Below are positions 23,785 to 32,688 of a stretch of 64,000 nt of DNA, in pieces. The DNA is from Leclercia adecarboxylata. Its GTDB lineage: Bacteria > Pseudomonadota > Gammaproteobacteria > Enterobacterales > Enterobacteriaceae. Every line of letters starts with the position of its first letter. Within the stretch, counting starts at the first letter, position 1. Where the stretch lies: contig NZ_CP040894.1 in the NCBI RefSeq assembly GCF_006171285.1, forward strand, positions 11,206 through 75,205, in the 5' to 3' direction. The position numbers and the translations under genes were made by a program. Under the pieces are notes generated by a model. The model saw only the letters and a program-made list of their open reading frames with translations. It made no database searches and was not told the DNA's origin.

Positions 23785-24564
23785 TTACCCATTTCCTTTC
23801 AGCATCGCGACCGCCTCCGCCCCCGGCATCTGGAACTGTACCCTGTGACGTGCCGCAACATCGAGCGCAAACACCTTCGTATACACTTCTGTCGAGCTGA
23901 CCGATTTGTGCCCCATCAGGCTCTGCAGCACCTTCAGCGGAATTCCCGCGTACAGCATGTGCATCGCATAGCTGTGGCGGAAGGTATGTGGTGTCACCGG
24001 TACGGAGAACATTACGCCGTCGGCCGCAGCCGCTTCCACGGCTTCACTCAGCCAGGTACGGACCGTGCGATCGGTGATTTCCCAGATACGCGCCTTCTCT
24101 GTCTTGCCGGTTCGCTTATTGCGGCGCTCCAGCGGGATCTTCAGGGTGGCCACCATCGTCTCCAGCTGGCTGACATAGTTCGCATCGGAAAGCGGAACGA
24201 TACGATGACTCTGGCTACCGGCCGGAGCGCGGCCGGCCGTTCTGGTGGCTTTTTCGGTCCGCTGTTTGAGCGTGGCCAGTTGCACGAACGGGTAGGGCGG
24301 TGCCAGCGAAAAATCCCCCCGTGTCAGCGCCAGCGCCTCATTAATACGCGCCCCGGTATTCCACAGGGTTGCCAGCAGCATCTTGCGGTGCAGATCGGGC
24401 ACGTAGTGGAGCAGGGCGCTCACTTCCGGGGCCAGCAGGTATTTCGGCAGTTCGTCCTGGACCAGAGCCATCTGACGTAGGGCCAGAGCGGCTGGATAGT
24501 CGATAGACACAGGTAACTGAGCACCTGCTGCCGAATGCCCTCCCAGGGTAACGAGTCCGGTCAT
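23785..24564 (-). CDS. Second tyrosine recombinase (paralogue)
   Basis: 259 residues with NTGARINEALALTRGDF, HTFRHSYAMHMLYAG and LMGHKSVSSTEVYTKVFALD, so all catalytic residues are present. The N-terminal sequence LALRQMALVQDELPKYLLAPEVSALLHYVPDLHRKMLLATLWNTGAR parallels the neighbouring recombinase. Its start codon overlaps the stop of the HEPN-motif gene by four bases (ATGA), indicating translational coupling. It may be a ResD-type multimer-resolution enzyme or an integrase of a lost element; 410 bp without a gene separate it from the first recombinase. Confidence 0.88.
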   Translation of the reverse strand: MTGLVTLGGHSAAGAQLPVSIDYPAALALRQMALVQDELPKYLLAPEVSALLHYVPDLHRKMLLATLWNTGARINEALALTRGDFSLAPPYPFVQLATLKQRTEKATRTAGRAPAGSQSHRIVPLSDANYVSQLETMVATLKIPLERRNKRTGKTEKARIWEITDRTVRTWLSEAVEAAAADGVMFSVPVTPHTFRHSYAMHMLYAGIPLKVLQSLMGHKSVSSTEVYTKVFALDVAARHRVQFQMPGAEAVAMLKGNG

Positions 24565-25382
24565 GAGGATGACTCTCCCTTCGGAGATATGCGCAGTGCT
24601 GACGCGATGATTTCCCGGTTTTCTTCATTACGCCAGTTACCAAACAAGTCAATTTCCTGCCGCATCGACAGATCTGCAGCATCAATTAGTTCTGACACTT
24701 TCTGCAGGGCGTTCTGCAGCTGCTGTGCTGAGATCACTCGAGGCTCATCGTGTTCATCCACACCGTTACGGTGTACCAGGTCGTTTCGCCAGTCTGCGAT
24801 GATACCCAGCGGCTGAACCGGCCAGACGGGCGGAATGTGCAGCACGGCGCCGAAATAGCGCTCAATGGTTTTCACGTTATGAAAGGTCATCCGGGAAACA
24901 AAATTCTGAGCCGCAGGCCGGAAAAGTGAAAGATCCATTTCACGTGCCGCATGTTTTACCGGATTTTTGATTTTATCGGACTTCATATAAAACTCATCCC
25001 TGAAGCGTGTAAGCGGCCAGTCATGCTCCAGCAGGGCCCTGGCACAGTACATCAGGTACGCCTCCATGACCGTCACTGCATGGACGAAAGACATCCTGTA
25101 CACCAGTTCAGGCTGCTCCTTATCGAGCAAGGTATATAGTTTCTTCAGTTCCTGCTTTGCGTGCAGATAACGCTGATGAACATTGTTCAGGGAAGCCACA
25201 AACAGACCGTGTTCATGATCCCACTGAGCCTGATCGGCAATCGCCTCCTGCTCCCAGTAGTAAAGGTTCGCGGCCTGCTCCCATTCTTCAGAGTTCGGGA
25301 CAACATCCGGGTAATTATCCGCAAGCCATTCATCAAATCGTTCAGATTCAATATCCATCATCTGCTCTTTCATGCTTCCCAT
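24561..25382 (-). CDS. HEPN-motif protein of unknown function
   Basis: 273 residues, acidic and mainly helical, no signal or membrane segment. About residues 95-205 contain AVTVMEAYLMYCARALL (helix with a conserved-type Glu) and, near 195-203, DWRNDLVHRNG, which matches the R-x4-H motif of HEPN ribonuclease/toxin domains and the 'RN.LVHR.G' signature of RiboL-PSP/Apea-like HEPN proteins. It overlaps the second tyrosine recombinase by four bases, so both are probably one transcript. It could be an RNase toxin, a defence effector or a regulator; the HEPN call is from motif recognition only. Confidence 0.55.
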   Translation of the reverse strand: MGSMKEQMMDIESERFDEWLADNYPDVVPNSEEWEQAANLYYWEQEAIADQAQWDHEHGLFVASLNNVHQRYLHAKQELKKLYTLLDKEQPELVYRMSFVHAVTVMEAYLMYCARALLEHDWPLTRFRDEFYMKSDKIKNPVKHAAREMDLSLFRPAAQNFVSRMTFHNVKTIERYFGAVLHIPPVWPVQPLGIIADWRNDLVHRNGVDEHDEPRVISAQQLQNALQKVSELIDAADLSMRQEIDLFGNWRNEENREIIASALRISPKGESSS

Positions 25383-25454
25383 AAGGCCAGTCCCCTTCTG
25401 TGTTGTTCTTTAAGTTAGAAATCCCGCCAGCCATTATTTTTTCCTTAATACCAG

Positions 25455-25784
25455 TTACAGTCCGAGGAAAATGAGACCACTATAAATACTGTTGTGATCA
25501 AGATAAGTATCAGAAGGTGGGCAAAGATAAATTTCATCGGACTGTTCATGGAATGCGGTTCTTCCTGTTTGAGACAGGTCAACAAGAAACCAGCATTCAT
25601 AGCCAGGCAACCATTCTGCGATAACCAATCCTGTTCCGGTAACGATGACCGGCTGGCCTTCGTAACTCGACCCTCGCAAATTTGTCTGATACTTCGAGGG
25701 CCAGGTTCTGTAATCCAGCCACAAATGCTTATGCTCGAATGTTCCAGTAAGCGCCATCCATATAGTTTCAACCCCCTGATACAT
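25455..25784 (-). CDS. Hypothetical protein
   Basis: 109-residue frame with a plausible amino-acid mix (HLWLDYRTWPSKYQTNLRG, SSYEGQPVIVTGTGLVIAEWLPGYECWFLVDLSQTG), suggesting a small beta-rich soluble protein. An alternative frame on the same strand ends in a short hydrophobic peptide, MNSPMKFIFAHLLILILITTVFIVV (about 25445-25550). I cannot decide whether one, both or neither is expressed. Confidence 0.35.
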   Translation of the reverse strand: MYQGVETIWMALTGTFEHKHLWLDYRTWPSKYQTNLRGSSYEGQPVIVTGTGLVIAEWLPGYECWFLVDLSQTGRTAFHEQSDEIYLCPPSDTYLDHNSIYSGLIFLGL

Positions 25785-25804
25785 AGTGCCTCGCTAATAG
25801 TCAC

Positions 25805-26654
25805 TCAGAGTAATGATGACGCGCAGCACAATCGGCTGAGCACCACCCACATCTGTCACGCTAATGATTTTCACTGCCGTCATCATTTCTGTTCTGATAA
25901 TAAGCAGCCATATAACCACGGGATTAAATTACCGGAAGCCCGGTTCGCGGTGATCCGATTTTTTCCATATTTACAGGTTTCCGGAAGTGTACCACGCACG
26001 AGGAATAAGCAAAGCGGCAATATCGGCCGCTGGGCAGCAGGTCACGATCAGGGGGCGGAATACAACATATAGCGTCATCAGCAGCTGATAAGGACACTAC
26101 ATGTTGTGTGGCGGGGCCGGTGAGCAGCCGGTGACGATCAGCAGATCCGGAACTGCCTTTTTTCGGATCCCGGATGACAAAACGCATGATATTTCCTGTA
26201 AATGCAATTATTCATAACATTTATATTCATATATGTTAAAAGTGCGAAATTAGCATCAGTTGTTGGTTATTATTAAGATTTCAGCAACAAACCGTATCCC
26301 ACCCGCTTCGTTAAAAAAACCGAAGGTCATCAGAAGCGCTCACTGATCGTTCCGGGCTGAGACGGTGGCAGCGTCACGGGTAATGTCTCTATTTTATTGG
26401 TCGTGAGGAAGGCCGGATAATGGCCAAACTAAGAAGCCATAGCATTGGGGGCAGCCTGCTGATCTGGTATGATCGAGCAGAGGCTCATCTCAATGAGCAA
26501 TCCCCGCAACAAATTTTTTCGGGGTGCAACAGACCCTTTAGTGTCCAGGCCTGAAAAAAAAGAAAGCACGGTCTCTGAGAGACTACGGTCCTTACGCAAC
26601 CATACCGGTTAGCGAGCTTTATATTTTCATTATGACTATCTGTATAACAGGGGA
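25805..26654. other. 850-bp stretch without a supported gene
   Basis: Holds inverted-repeat material: ACAACAT near 26064 pairs with ATGTTGT near 26101, and CACGATCA/GACGATCA are repeated. A GC-rich hairpin with a T-rich loop (CCCCGCAACAAATTTTTTCGGGG) lies near 26503. The promoter of the HNH gene is presumably in the last 100 bases. Frames here are short and unconvincing. Confidence 0.45.
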
Positions 26655-27569
26655 ATGAATGTGATTAAAAAAATATGCGAAGTGATTGATGGAGAGTATG
26701 TCTGTGACATTGATATCAGTGTGGAAGAATGGAAAACTTTATTAACAAATGATAAAGTTTTTGACACAAAAAGTATTGCAGCGTTAAAAAAATGGTTTAT
26801 TGAGCCAAATCATTCCTGCACATGCTTCGATATTGGTAAGAAGTACGACCTGCACAGCATGAGTGCTAATGGAGTCATAAACGGACTGGGTGGCAGAGTT
26901 CAAAAAGAACTTGGTAGATTCGAGGTTAAAGGTGTCGGAAATATCGCATCCGGTACAAAATTCATTACCGTAATGAAGAGTAAAGAAATCGGCGGAAAAC
27001 CCAAAAGAAACTTATGGACAATTCGTGAGGAACTTGTTCAGGCAATTAACGAACTGGATTTTTTTGGTACAACAGAAATGGCCAGCAGTGAGTATTACTC
27101 TGACGATGAGTTGATCAATGCCATAGAGAAAAGTAATATCTTTGACAACGTTCAGACGTTTGAATATACAGGGGAAGCCAAACCAAAGAAAAATGCAATA
27201 GAAGTAAAAAATGGCCTCTCGTATCCCAGGAGTAAAGGCGTATCCCAAAATGCGCTGAATAAAGCAGGTTACAGATGTGAAGTCGATAGTGACCACCCAA
27301 CATTCAGAAGGCGAAATTCATCCTTAAATTACACAGAACCTCATCACATTGTACCTATGTCCAGGCAAGATGCTTTTGACACATCTCTTGATGTTGAAGA
27401 AAATATCATATCTCTGTGTTGCAATTGCCATAAACAAATTCACCTTGGTCAGGGTTATGAAGATATGCTGAAAGAAATATACACTGCGCGAAAAAGGTTA
27501 TTAAAAAAAGTTGGTATTGATATATCACTGGAAAACTTGATTCTTTATTACAAAATGGAAAGTAAGTGA
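26655..27569 (+). CDS. HNH endonuclease-domain protein
   Basis: 304 residues, AT-rich compared with its surroundings. The C-terminal HNH module lies at about 218-275: GYRCEVDSDHPTFRR, then NYTEPHHIVPMSRQD (catalytic HH), then NIISLCCNCHKQIHLG, with Cys pairs for a structural zinc. The N-terminal 200 residues have no motif I know, with a Lys/Glu-rich middle; a DNA- or modification-recognition role is possible, as in McrA-type type IV restriction nucleases. ATG preceded by AGGGG. It stands alone without a methylase and may be a defence or homing-type nuclease. Confidence 0.75.
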   Translation: MNVIKKICEVIDGEYVCDIDISVEEWKTLLTNDKVFDTKSIAALKKWFIEPNHSCTCFDIGKKYDLHSMSANGVINGLGGRVQKELGRFEVKGVGNIASGTKFITVMKSKEIGGKPKRNLWTIREELVQAINELDFFGTTEMASSEYYSDDELINAIEKSNIFDNVQTFEYTGEAKPKKNAIEVKNGLSYPRSKGVSQNALNKAGYRCEVDSDHPTFRRRNSSLNYTEPHHIVPMSRQDAFDTSLDVEENIISLCCNCHKQIHLGQGYEDMLKEIYTARKRLLKKVGIDISLENLILYYKMESK

Positions 27570-27976
27570 GATTCAAACGAGAGTGATACCTTCGTTTTAT
27601 TGGTCGGGATGAACAGCAGATGATGTTTCCGGCAAGTATCGGGTCCAGAAACTTTCTGTTAAAAAAGAGGTAAAAGTAGTCTTGAGCCCTGACTGCGAAT
27701 TGCCATTGCGCATGACCAGAGAACAGGACGAACCCCTGCCAAACCCAGGCATGAGAAACACCTTTAAAACATAGGCTTAATTAAAATCAGCAATTCCCAT
27801 CGAAATAATAAGCAAGCAGAATTGGCTCAGGTGAATTTCACTCGGTGCAGTGCATGCGTTGGGGGGGGTAAAAGGAAAAACCCGAAATGAATCGGGTTTT
27901 GATTAATTAACGATTAACAGGTTCCCGTGCCCGGGAACACTCTGACTGTACGCGCAATATATTATTTCCGCAATCA
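27570..27976. other. Intergenic stretch after the HNH gene
   Basis: 407 bases with no gene. It holds a G8 run at 27861-27868, a terminator at 27877-27900 and a copy of TTTTATTGGTCG (27595-27606) that also occurs 5' of the HNH gene (26392-26403). Confidence 0.5.
27877..27900 (+). terminator. Terminator hairpin
   Basis: AAAACCCGA - AATGAA - TCGGGTTTT, a 9-bp perfect stem with T-rich end; may work in both directions, ending the HNH and DUF305 transcripts. Confidence 0.7.
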
Positions 27977-28199
27977 TTATTTTTGATTACCAAGCCATTT
28001 ATTCATCTGCTCAATTTCACCTTTTTGAGCTTTAATGATGTCCTGCGCGAGCTTTCTCATTTCCGGATCTTTTCCGTATTTTAGCTCGGTCTCAGCCATT
28101 GCTATTGCCCCTTCATGGTGTGCTACCATGGTAATCCTCCCGAAAAAGCAGTGTGTTCATAAGTAGAATTTTCTCGTAATCTCAACTGAGGAGATCTCT

Positions 28200-28466
28200 A
28201 TGAAAAAATCACGTTTCACCGACAGCCAAATCATGACCATTCTGAAACAGGCTGAAGCCGGAACACCGGTCCCTGAGCTGTGCCGGGAACATGGCTTCAG
28301 CAGCGCCAGCTTCTATAAATGGCGGTCAAAGTTTGGCGGGATGGATGCCTCTCTGATGGCGCGTCTCAAAGAACTGGAAGATGAAAATCGGCGTCTTAAG
28401 AAAATGTATGCCGAAGAGCGACTTAAAGCTGAAGTTATTCAGGAAGCTATGTCAAAAAAGTGGTGA
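28200..28466 (+). CDS. IS3-family OrfA
   Basis: 88 residues. N-terminal helix-turn-helix ([46 protein letters not shown]) followed by a leucine-zipper-like helix ([29 protein letters not shown]). It recognises the IS ends. The stop lies just after the A6G slippery run, where part of the ribosomes shift to make the OrfAB transposase. Confidence 0.92.
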   Translation: MKKSRFTDSQIMTILKQAEAGTPVPELCREHGFSSASFYKWRSKFGGMDASLMARLKELEDENRRLKKMYAEERLKAEVIQEAMSKKW

Positions 28467-29287
28467 GGCCATCTCAACGCCGACAGATGGCCAGACACGC
28501 CGTCAGCACGCAGCAAATCAGTATCCGCCTGGCCTGCCAGATTTTTTCTGTCAGTGAAACGTGCTATCGATATCTGCCACGTCTTTCTGTAGAAAATCAG
28601 CGTATTGCTGGCTGGCTACTGCGCATTACAGGCAGCCAGCGGAACTGGGGTTTTGGTTTGTGCTTTTTGTACCTGCGTAATGTGAAAGGTTTTCGCTGGA
28701 ACCATAAACGCGTTTATCGAATTTACTGCGAATTATCACTGAATATGCGGATCAAACCTAAAAAGAGGCTGAAGCGTGATAAGCCAGAGCCGCTTGCGGT
28801 GCCGGAATACAGCAACGAATGCTGGTCAATGGACTTCATGCATGATCAGCTTTCAGATGGCCGTTCAGTTCGGCTTTTGAACATTATTGATGACTTCAAC
28901 CGGGAAGCCCTGGCAATAGAAGTGGACTTCTCGCTGCCGTCCAGTCGGGTAAAACGCACACTTGAGCAGATCATTGAATGGCGAGGTAAACCCGCCGCAA
29001 TCAGATGTGACAACGGCCCGGAATACACGAGCCACGAATTAATAAACTGGGCGGAGGATAACGGAATAAAACTCAACTTTATTCAGCCGGGAAATCCGCA
29101 ACAAAACGCTTATATTGAGCGCTATAACCGGACAGTGCGTTATGACTGGCTGGGGCAGTATTTATTTTGTTCGCTGGATGAATTACAACGCTACGCGACA
29201 GAATGGCAGTGGTTTTATAATCACGAAAGGCCGAATATGGCACTGGGTGGTTATACGCCAAGACAACATGAGCTGCGCACAGCCTAA
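28460..29287 (+). CDS. IS3-family OrfB transposase domain
   Basis: 275-residue frame in -1 relative to orfA, made as OrfAB fusion. Integrase-type DDE catalytic core: [15 protein letters not shown] (D), [12 protein letters not shown] (D) and [12 protein letters not shown] (E with the K/R-rich end), after an HTH_21-like region ([15 protein letters not shown]...[15 protein letters not shown]). The frame is complete, so the element may be active. Confidence 0.92.
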   Translation: MVRPSQRRQMARHAVSTQQISIRLACQIFSVSETCYRYLPRLSVENQRIAGWLLRITGSQRNWGFGLCFLYLRNVKGFRWNHKRVYRIYCELSLNMRIKPKKRLKRDKPEPLAVPEYSNECWSMDFMHDQLSDGRSVRLLNIIDDFNREALAIEVDFSLPSSRVKRTLEQIIEWRGKPAAIRCDNGPEYTSHELINWAEDNGIKLNFIQPGNPQQNAYIERYNRTVRYDWLGQYLFCSLDELQRYATEWQWFYNHERPNMALGGYTPRQHELRTA

Positions 29288-29577
29288 GTTCTACTATTGA
29301 CCTCTGCTAAAAATGGGGGGATTACCCCATGCCTTTCGCAAAAGCCTTGTCGGGATCGGACTCTTTTACAGCGGCCATCATTTTGTCATGCATACCTTTC
29401 ATGCCGGACATATATTCCTGTGACGATGCCGATGAGGATATATCTGACATTTTCATTTCTGAATGTTCTGCGGAAATCGCTGGCAGGGATAACATCAGTA
29501 TAACAAAAAGCGAATTTGTGATTTTCATATAATAAACCCTTTCAGATGGTTACCGGATAAGTTTAGCTGAGTCAGAC

Positions 29578-29605
29578 AAAAAAGCCCCCTGAAGGGGGCA
29601 AAAAA
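29578..29605. terminator. Bidirectional terminator after silE
   Basis: AAAAAAGCCCCCT-GA-AGGGGGCAAAAAAT: 7-bp GC stem with A and T tracts on both sides. It ends the silE transcript and shields the DUF305 gene. Confidence 0.8.
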
Positions 29606-29673
29606 TAACAACATATCCGTATAAGGGACAATCTATCAAGGAAAGGGTAACCGCACGGAAACTTCAGTTGTCA

Positions 29674-30105
29674 TCAGCCCGCATTGATCATGCGGCGGTG
29701 TGCATCAGCCATAGCCTGATGGGGGCCGGACTGACCGTTATTCGTAAATTCATGGGCAACAGCTGCTCTTTCATGTTCATTCATCGCCGCAAACGAAGTC
29801 GCCGGACGGGAAGCGTTAACGGTGCCAGTTCCCATCATCTTCTGATGACTTTCCGCCATTTTTTTATGTGCATCTGCTGAACCATTGTTCATGGTTTCAT
29901 GAACAATAATAGCCTGTTCATGCTGATCCATACCGGCCATCCGTGGAGCTGCCCCCTGGATGGCGGCTGGAGTTGAAGAAGACTGCATCTGATGGGCCGG
30001 AGCCTGAGCATTATTGACACGCTCATGGATATTTACAGTTTCAGTGGCCCAGGCCGTAGAAATTAAGCTCAAACCTAACACTGATGCTAAGACGATATTT
30101 TTCAT
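29674..30105 (-). CDS. silE: SilE periplasmic silver-binding protein
   Basis: 143 residues, the known SilE length. ATG at 30103-30105 with GGAGAG upstream; the longer frame to 30279 is upstream noise. Signal peptide MKNIVLASVLGLSLISTAWA. The mature protein carries the repeated Met/His helices that bind several Ag+ ions: HQMQSS, MAGMDQHEQAIIVHETMNNGSADAHKKMAESHQKMM, MNEHERAAVAHEFTNNG, HQAMADAHRRM. Transcribed alone; a TGACA-N4-TGTCA box lies 217 bases upstream, the usual SilR-controlled arrangement. Confidence 0.95.
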   Translation of the reverse strand: MKNIVLASVLGLSLISTAWATETVNIHERVNNAQAPAHQMQSSSTPAAIQGAAPRMAGMDQHEQAIIVHETMNNGSADAHKKMAESHQKMMGTGTVNASRPATSFAAMNEHERAAVAHEFTNNGQSGPHQAMADAHRRMINAG

Positions 30106-30321
30106 GGTAACTCTCCATTTCTGAATTAGTGATGTCCGTGAATTTCGATCTGTGTCCTCAGTAGTACAACTGACAACTCTACAGACCTTATTCCGCCGGG
30201 ATGAGGCTTTAATACAACTCCTGGCTTGTGCTGATGCCGTGTATGGATGAAGTAATAACGCCTTCCTGATAAGTTGCACTAATTATATCGAATGGCTTCT
30301 GTTTGCTGCATGACAGGCTAA

Positions 30322-30335
30322 TGACATCTTTGTCA
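30322..30335. promoter_or_regulatory. SilR/CusR-type box upstream of silE
   Basis: TGACA-TCTT-TGTCA, a perfect inverted repeat like the CusR box. It lies between the silS stop and the silE start, on the promoter side of silE. Confidence 0.75.
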
Positions 30336-30350
30336 TTTAAATCTTTATTC

Positions 30351-31826
30351 TCAGTACTGGGTTTCCGGAATCATTTTCTCCAGTCTGGGCACGGATAGGA
30401 TAAAACGAGTTGAACGTACGTCCGATTCCACCTGCACTCTTCCGTGATGTGCTTCCACGATGGACTTCACAATCGCAAGGCCGATGCCGCTGCCTTCTCC
30501 TTTTCGTTGTCTGGACGGATCTACCCGATAAAAACGGTCAAACAGCCTTGATAAATGCTCTTCAGGGATTGGTTTCCCCGGATTTTCAATCACAAGGTCA
30601 AAAAAGCTCTCCTGCTCTCTTATTGAGACGGTGATTGCCTGTCCCTCCGGGGTATAACGCAGGGCATTGGATAACAGATTATTGATCGCCCTTCTGAACA
30701 TTTGTGGATCTCCCTCAACCAGGCAGGGCATCCCGTTAAATTTGAGCGTGATATTGCGTTCTTCGGCCCAGGCTTCGAAAAACTCGAAGACTTTCATGAC
30801 TTCCGCTCTGAGGTCAAACATGACCCTGTCAGGTATCAGCTGATTATTATCTGCCTGTGCCAGGAACAGCATATCGCTGACCATTTTGGTCATCCGGTTA
30901 TACTCTTCAAGACTGGAATAGAGGACATCCTCAAGTTCCCTCTGGGTTCGATCCTGACTCAGTGCGATTTCAGTCTGCGTCACCAGATTGGTGATGGGCG
31001 TTCTGATCTCATGCGCGATATCGGCAGAGAAATTGGCCTGGCGGGTAAAGACATCCTCAATCTTTCCAATCATATGATTGAACGAGATAACCAGTTGCTC
31101 CAGCTCAATGGGAACGCGTGTCGGTTCCAGTCGCGCATCAAGATTCTCGGAGGTGATGTTTTTAATGGCATTGCTGACATTACGAAGGGGCAGGTGCCCC
31201 TGACGGACAGCGATTCGAATGATCAGAACAATCAACAGGCTTATCACGACGGCAATCGCAATCAGGTTCTTTTTCAGCGCATCGAGGTAATGGAGATGGA
31301 AATTAATGGATAGGCCAGTCAGCATGACATAGTTCTGCTGTTTGCCCTGAAATATCGCCTGACCAGAGGAGGCGATAATCCTGTATGTTTCCATCTTCAT
31401 TTCGGACCCGGTATCCATCGGTCCCGCAGGATCCTCCACCGTCCAGAGAAAGACATCCCGTGCGCGGCTGTGCTCGCTAAAATCTGCTGAATTCACTGCC
31501 GGGCGTAGTGCCGCCCCCTGAGCTGAGCTAAAGAGCACTTCACCCCTGGGATTGAGGAGCAAAAGGGCAACGTTGCGGTAGCTGGCAATTGATTCCTTTA
31601 TTTTGCTTATTTTTTTATCATCCGGATCCACCGGGGACTGCAGTATACGGTTCAGTGTGGTGCTGATTTGTTGAAGATCGCTGACATCCTGCTCGGCAAA
31701 ATGATTTTCAACAGAATGCAGCATAAACCAGGTGAAGGCGATAAAAGCCAGTATCGTGGACAGGCTGATAAAAAAGGTCAGCCGCAGAGCGAGTGAGAAA
31801 GGGCGTCTGGAAGGTTTGCTATGCAT
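30351..31826 (-). CDS. silS: SilS sensor histidine kinase
   Basis: 491-residue inner-membrane kinase sensing periplasmic Ag+/Cu+. TM1 is at about 15-35 ([25 protein letters not shown]). The periplasmic sensor domain runs to about 185, then TM2 ([20 protein letters not shown]), HAMP, HisKA with [16 protein letters not shown] (phospho-His), N box [15 protein letters not shown] and G boxes ([18 protein letters not shown]). Its start overlaps the end of silR by 8 bases. CusS homologue. Confidence 0.95.
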   Translation of the reverse strand: MHSKPSRRPFSLALRLTFFISLSTILAFIAFTWFMLHSVENHFAEQDVSDLQQISTTLNRILQSPVDPDDKKISKIKESIASYRNVALLLLNPRGEVLFSSAQGAALRPAVNSADFSEHSRARDVFLWTVEDPAGPMDTGSEMKMETYRIIASSGQAIFQGKQQNYVMLTGLSINFHLHYLDALKKNLIAIAVVISLLIVLIIRIAVRQGHLPLRNVSNAIKNITSENLDARLEPTRVPIELEQLVISFNHMIGKIEDVFTRQANFSADIAHEIRTPITNLVTQTEIALSQDRTQRELEDVLYSSLEEYNRMTKMVSDMLFLAQADNNQLIPDRVMFDLRAEVMKVFEFFEAWAEERNITLKFNGMPCLVEGDPQMFRRAINNLLSNALRYTPEGQAITVSIREQESFFDLVIENPGKPIPEEHLSRLFDRFYRVDPSRQRKGEGSGIGLAIVKSIVEAHHGRVQVESDVRSTRFILSVPRLEKMIPETQY

Positions 31827-32499
31827 CCGGGACCTCCAGCATGTAGCCCACGCCCCGGACTGTCTGGATCAGCTTTGTCTCGTAATCGTTGTCTATTTTA
31901 GCGCGGAGTCGCTTTACTGCGACATCGATCGCATTAGTGTCGCTGTCAAAATTCATGTCCCAGACCTGAGAGGCAATCAGGGAGCGGGGAAGAACCTCTC
32001 CCTGATGGCGAATGAAAAATTCCAGCAGGCTGAACTCTTTACTGGTGAGCACAATGCGGTTTCCGGCGCGACTGACTTTTCTGGATACGAGATCAATCGA
32101 GAGGTCAGCCACCTTAAACTGGCTTTCCGTGATCATCGTGTTTCCCCGCCTCAGAAGGGTTCTCACCCGGGCGAGCAGTTCGGCAAACGCAAAGGGTTTA
32201 ACCAGATAATCGTCCGCACCCAGTTCCAGTCCTTTGACCCTATGTTCGATCGTGCCGAGGGCTGTCAGCAGTAAGACCGGCATACCCTTTCCGGCAGTGC
32301 GCAGCATGCGGATGATATCCCAGCCGTTCACATCAGGTAGCATGATATCCAGAATGACTAAATCATACTCGGCTGTCATGGCGAGATGATATCCGGTAAG
32401 ACCATTATCAGCGTGATCCACTACGAACCCTGCCTCTGTAAGCCCTTTGCTGAGATATTCACCTGTTTTAATTTCGTCTTCGACGATCAATATTTTCAT
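31819..32499 (-). CDS. silR: SilR response regulator
   Basis: 226-residue OmpR/CusR-type regulator. Receiver domain with acidic pocket VEDE (8-11), phosphoacceptor Asp in [17 protein letters not shown] (about 51), Lys in DYLVKPFAF. Winged-helix output domain with [25 protein letters not shown] and [19 protein letters not shown]. It reads divergently from silC; the shared 190-bp gap holds a TGACA-N4-TGTCA box. Confidence 0.95.
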   Translation of the reverse strand: MKILIVEDEIKTGEYLSKGLTEAGFVVDHADNGLTGYHLAMTAEYDLVILDIMLPDVNGWDIIRMLRTAGKGMPVLLLTALGTIEHRVKGLELGADDYLVKPFAFAELLARVRTLLRRGNTMITESQFKVADLSIDLVSRKVSRAGNRIVLTSKEFSLLEFFIRHQGEVLPRSLIASQVWDMNFDSDTNAIDVAVKRLRAKIDNDYETKLIQTVRGVGYMLEVPDA

Positions 32500-32570
32500 C
32501 TTGCTCCCCGGCTGGCTGCTAATGTCATTCTATTGCGCCCACGATCGTTATCAACGGATTACAGCAAAAA

Positions 32571-32584
32571 TGACAACATTGTCA
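32571..32584. promoter_or_regulatory. SilR box between silR and silC
   Basis: TGACA-ACAT-TGTCA inverted repeat in an AT-rich context (AAAAATGACAACATTGTCATTA), matching the CusR consensus. It probably controls silCFBA and perhaps silRS. Confidence 0.8.
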
Positions 32585-32688
32585 TTATCCTGTCACTCGG
32601 CAAACAGAGAGCGTTAGGTAAAGTACCCCTATCAATACTCTGGACTTCATTTGAACCATTTACCAGGTCTGCCTGGACGAGAAGCGTT

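Larger units (their letters stand above)
28130..29326 (+). mobile_element. IS3-family insertion sequence
   Basis: 1197 bp. Ends begin GGTAATCC (left) and, on the complement of the right, GGTAATCCCCCC; the terminal repeats are imperfect beyond that. CCAT is duplicated on both sides (28126-28129 and 29327-29330). Contains orfA and orfB with a slippery A6G (28454-28460) for programmed -1 frameshifting. Inserted in the DUF305 gene in the opposite orientation. Confidence 0.9.
27977..29528 (-). pseudogene. DUF305 (CopM-like) gene split by an IS3-family element
   Basis: The N-terminal exon 29528-29327 reads MKITNSLFVILMLSLPAISA (signal peptide), EHSEMKMSDISSSASSQEYMSGMKGMHDKMMAAVKESDPDKAFAKGM. The C-terminal exon 28129-27977 reads VAHHEGAIAMAETELKYGKDPEMRKLAQDIIKAQKGEIEQMNKWLGNQK. 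Joined across the IS with one copy of the CCAT duplication they give FAKGMVAHHEGAIAMA, the DUF305 core, and a 116-residue periplasmic Met/His-rich protein. Such proteins bind copper or silver and occur beside silE. The insertion is recent enough that both halves remain intact. Confidence 0.88.

Noticed and set aside
23659..24480. Plus-strand 273-codon frame opposite the second tyrosine recombinase
   Set aside because: Arg/His/Gln-rich antisense shadow; the minus strand carries the full recombinase motif set.
25924..26187. Minus-strand 87-codon frame in the gene-poor stretch
   Set aside because: No ribosome site or family signature and a random-like composition.
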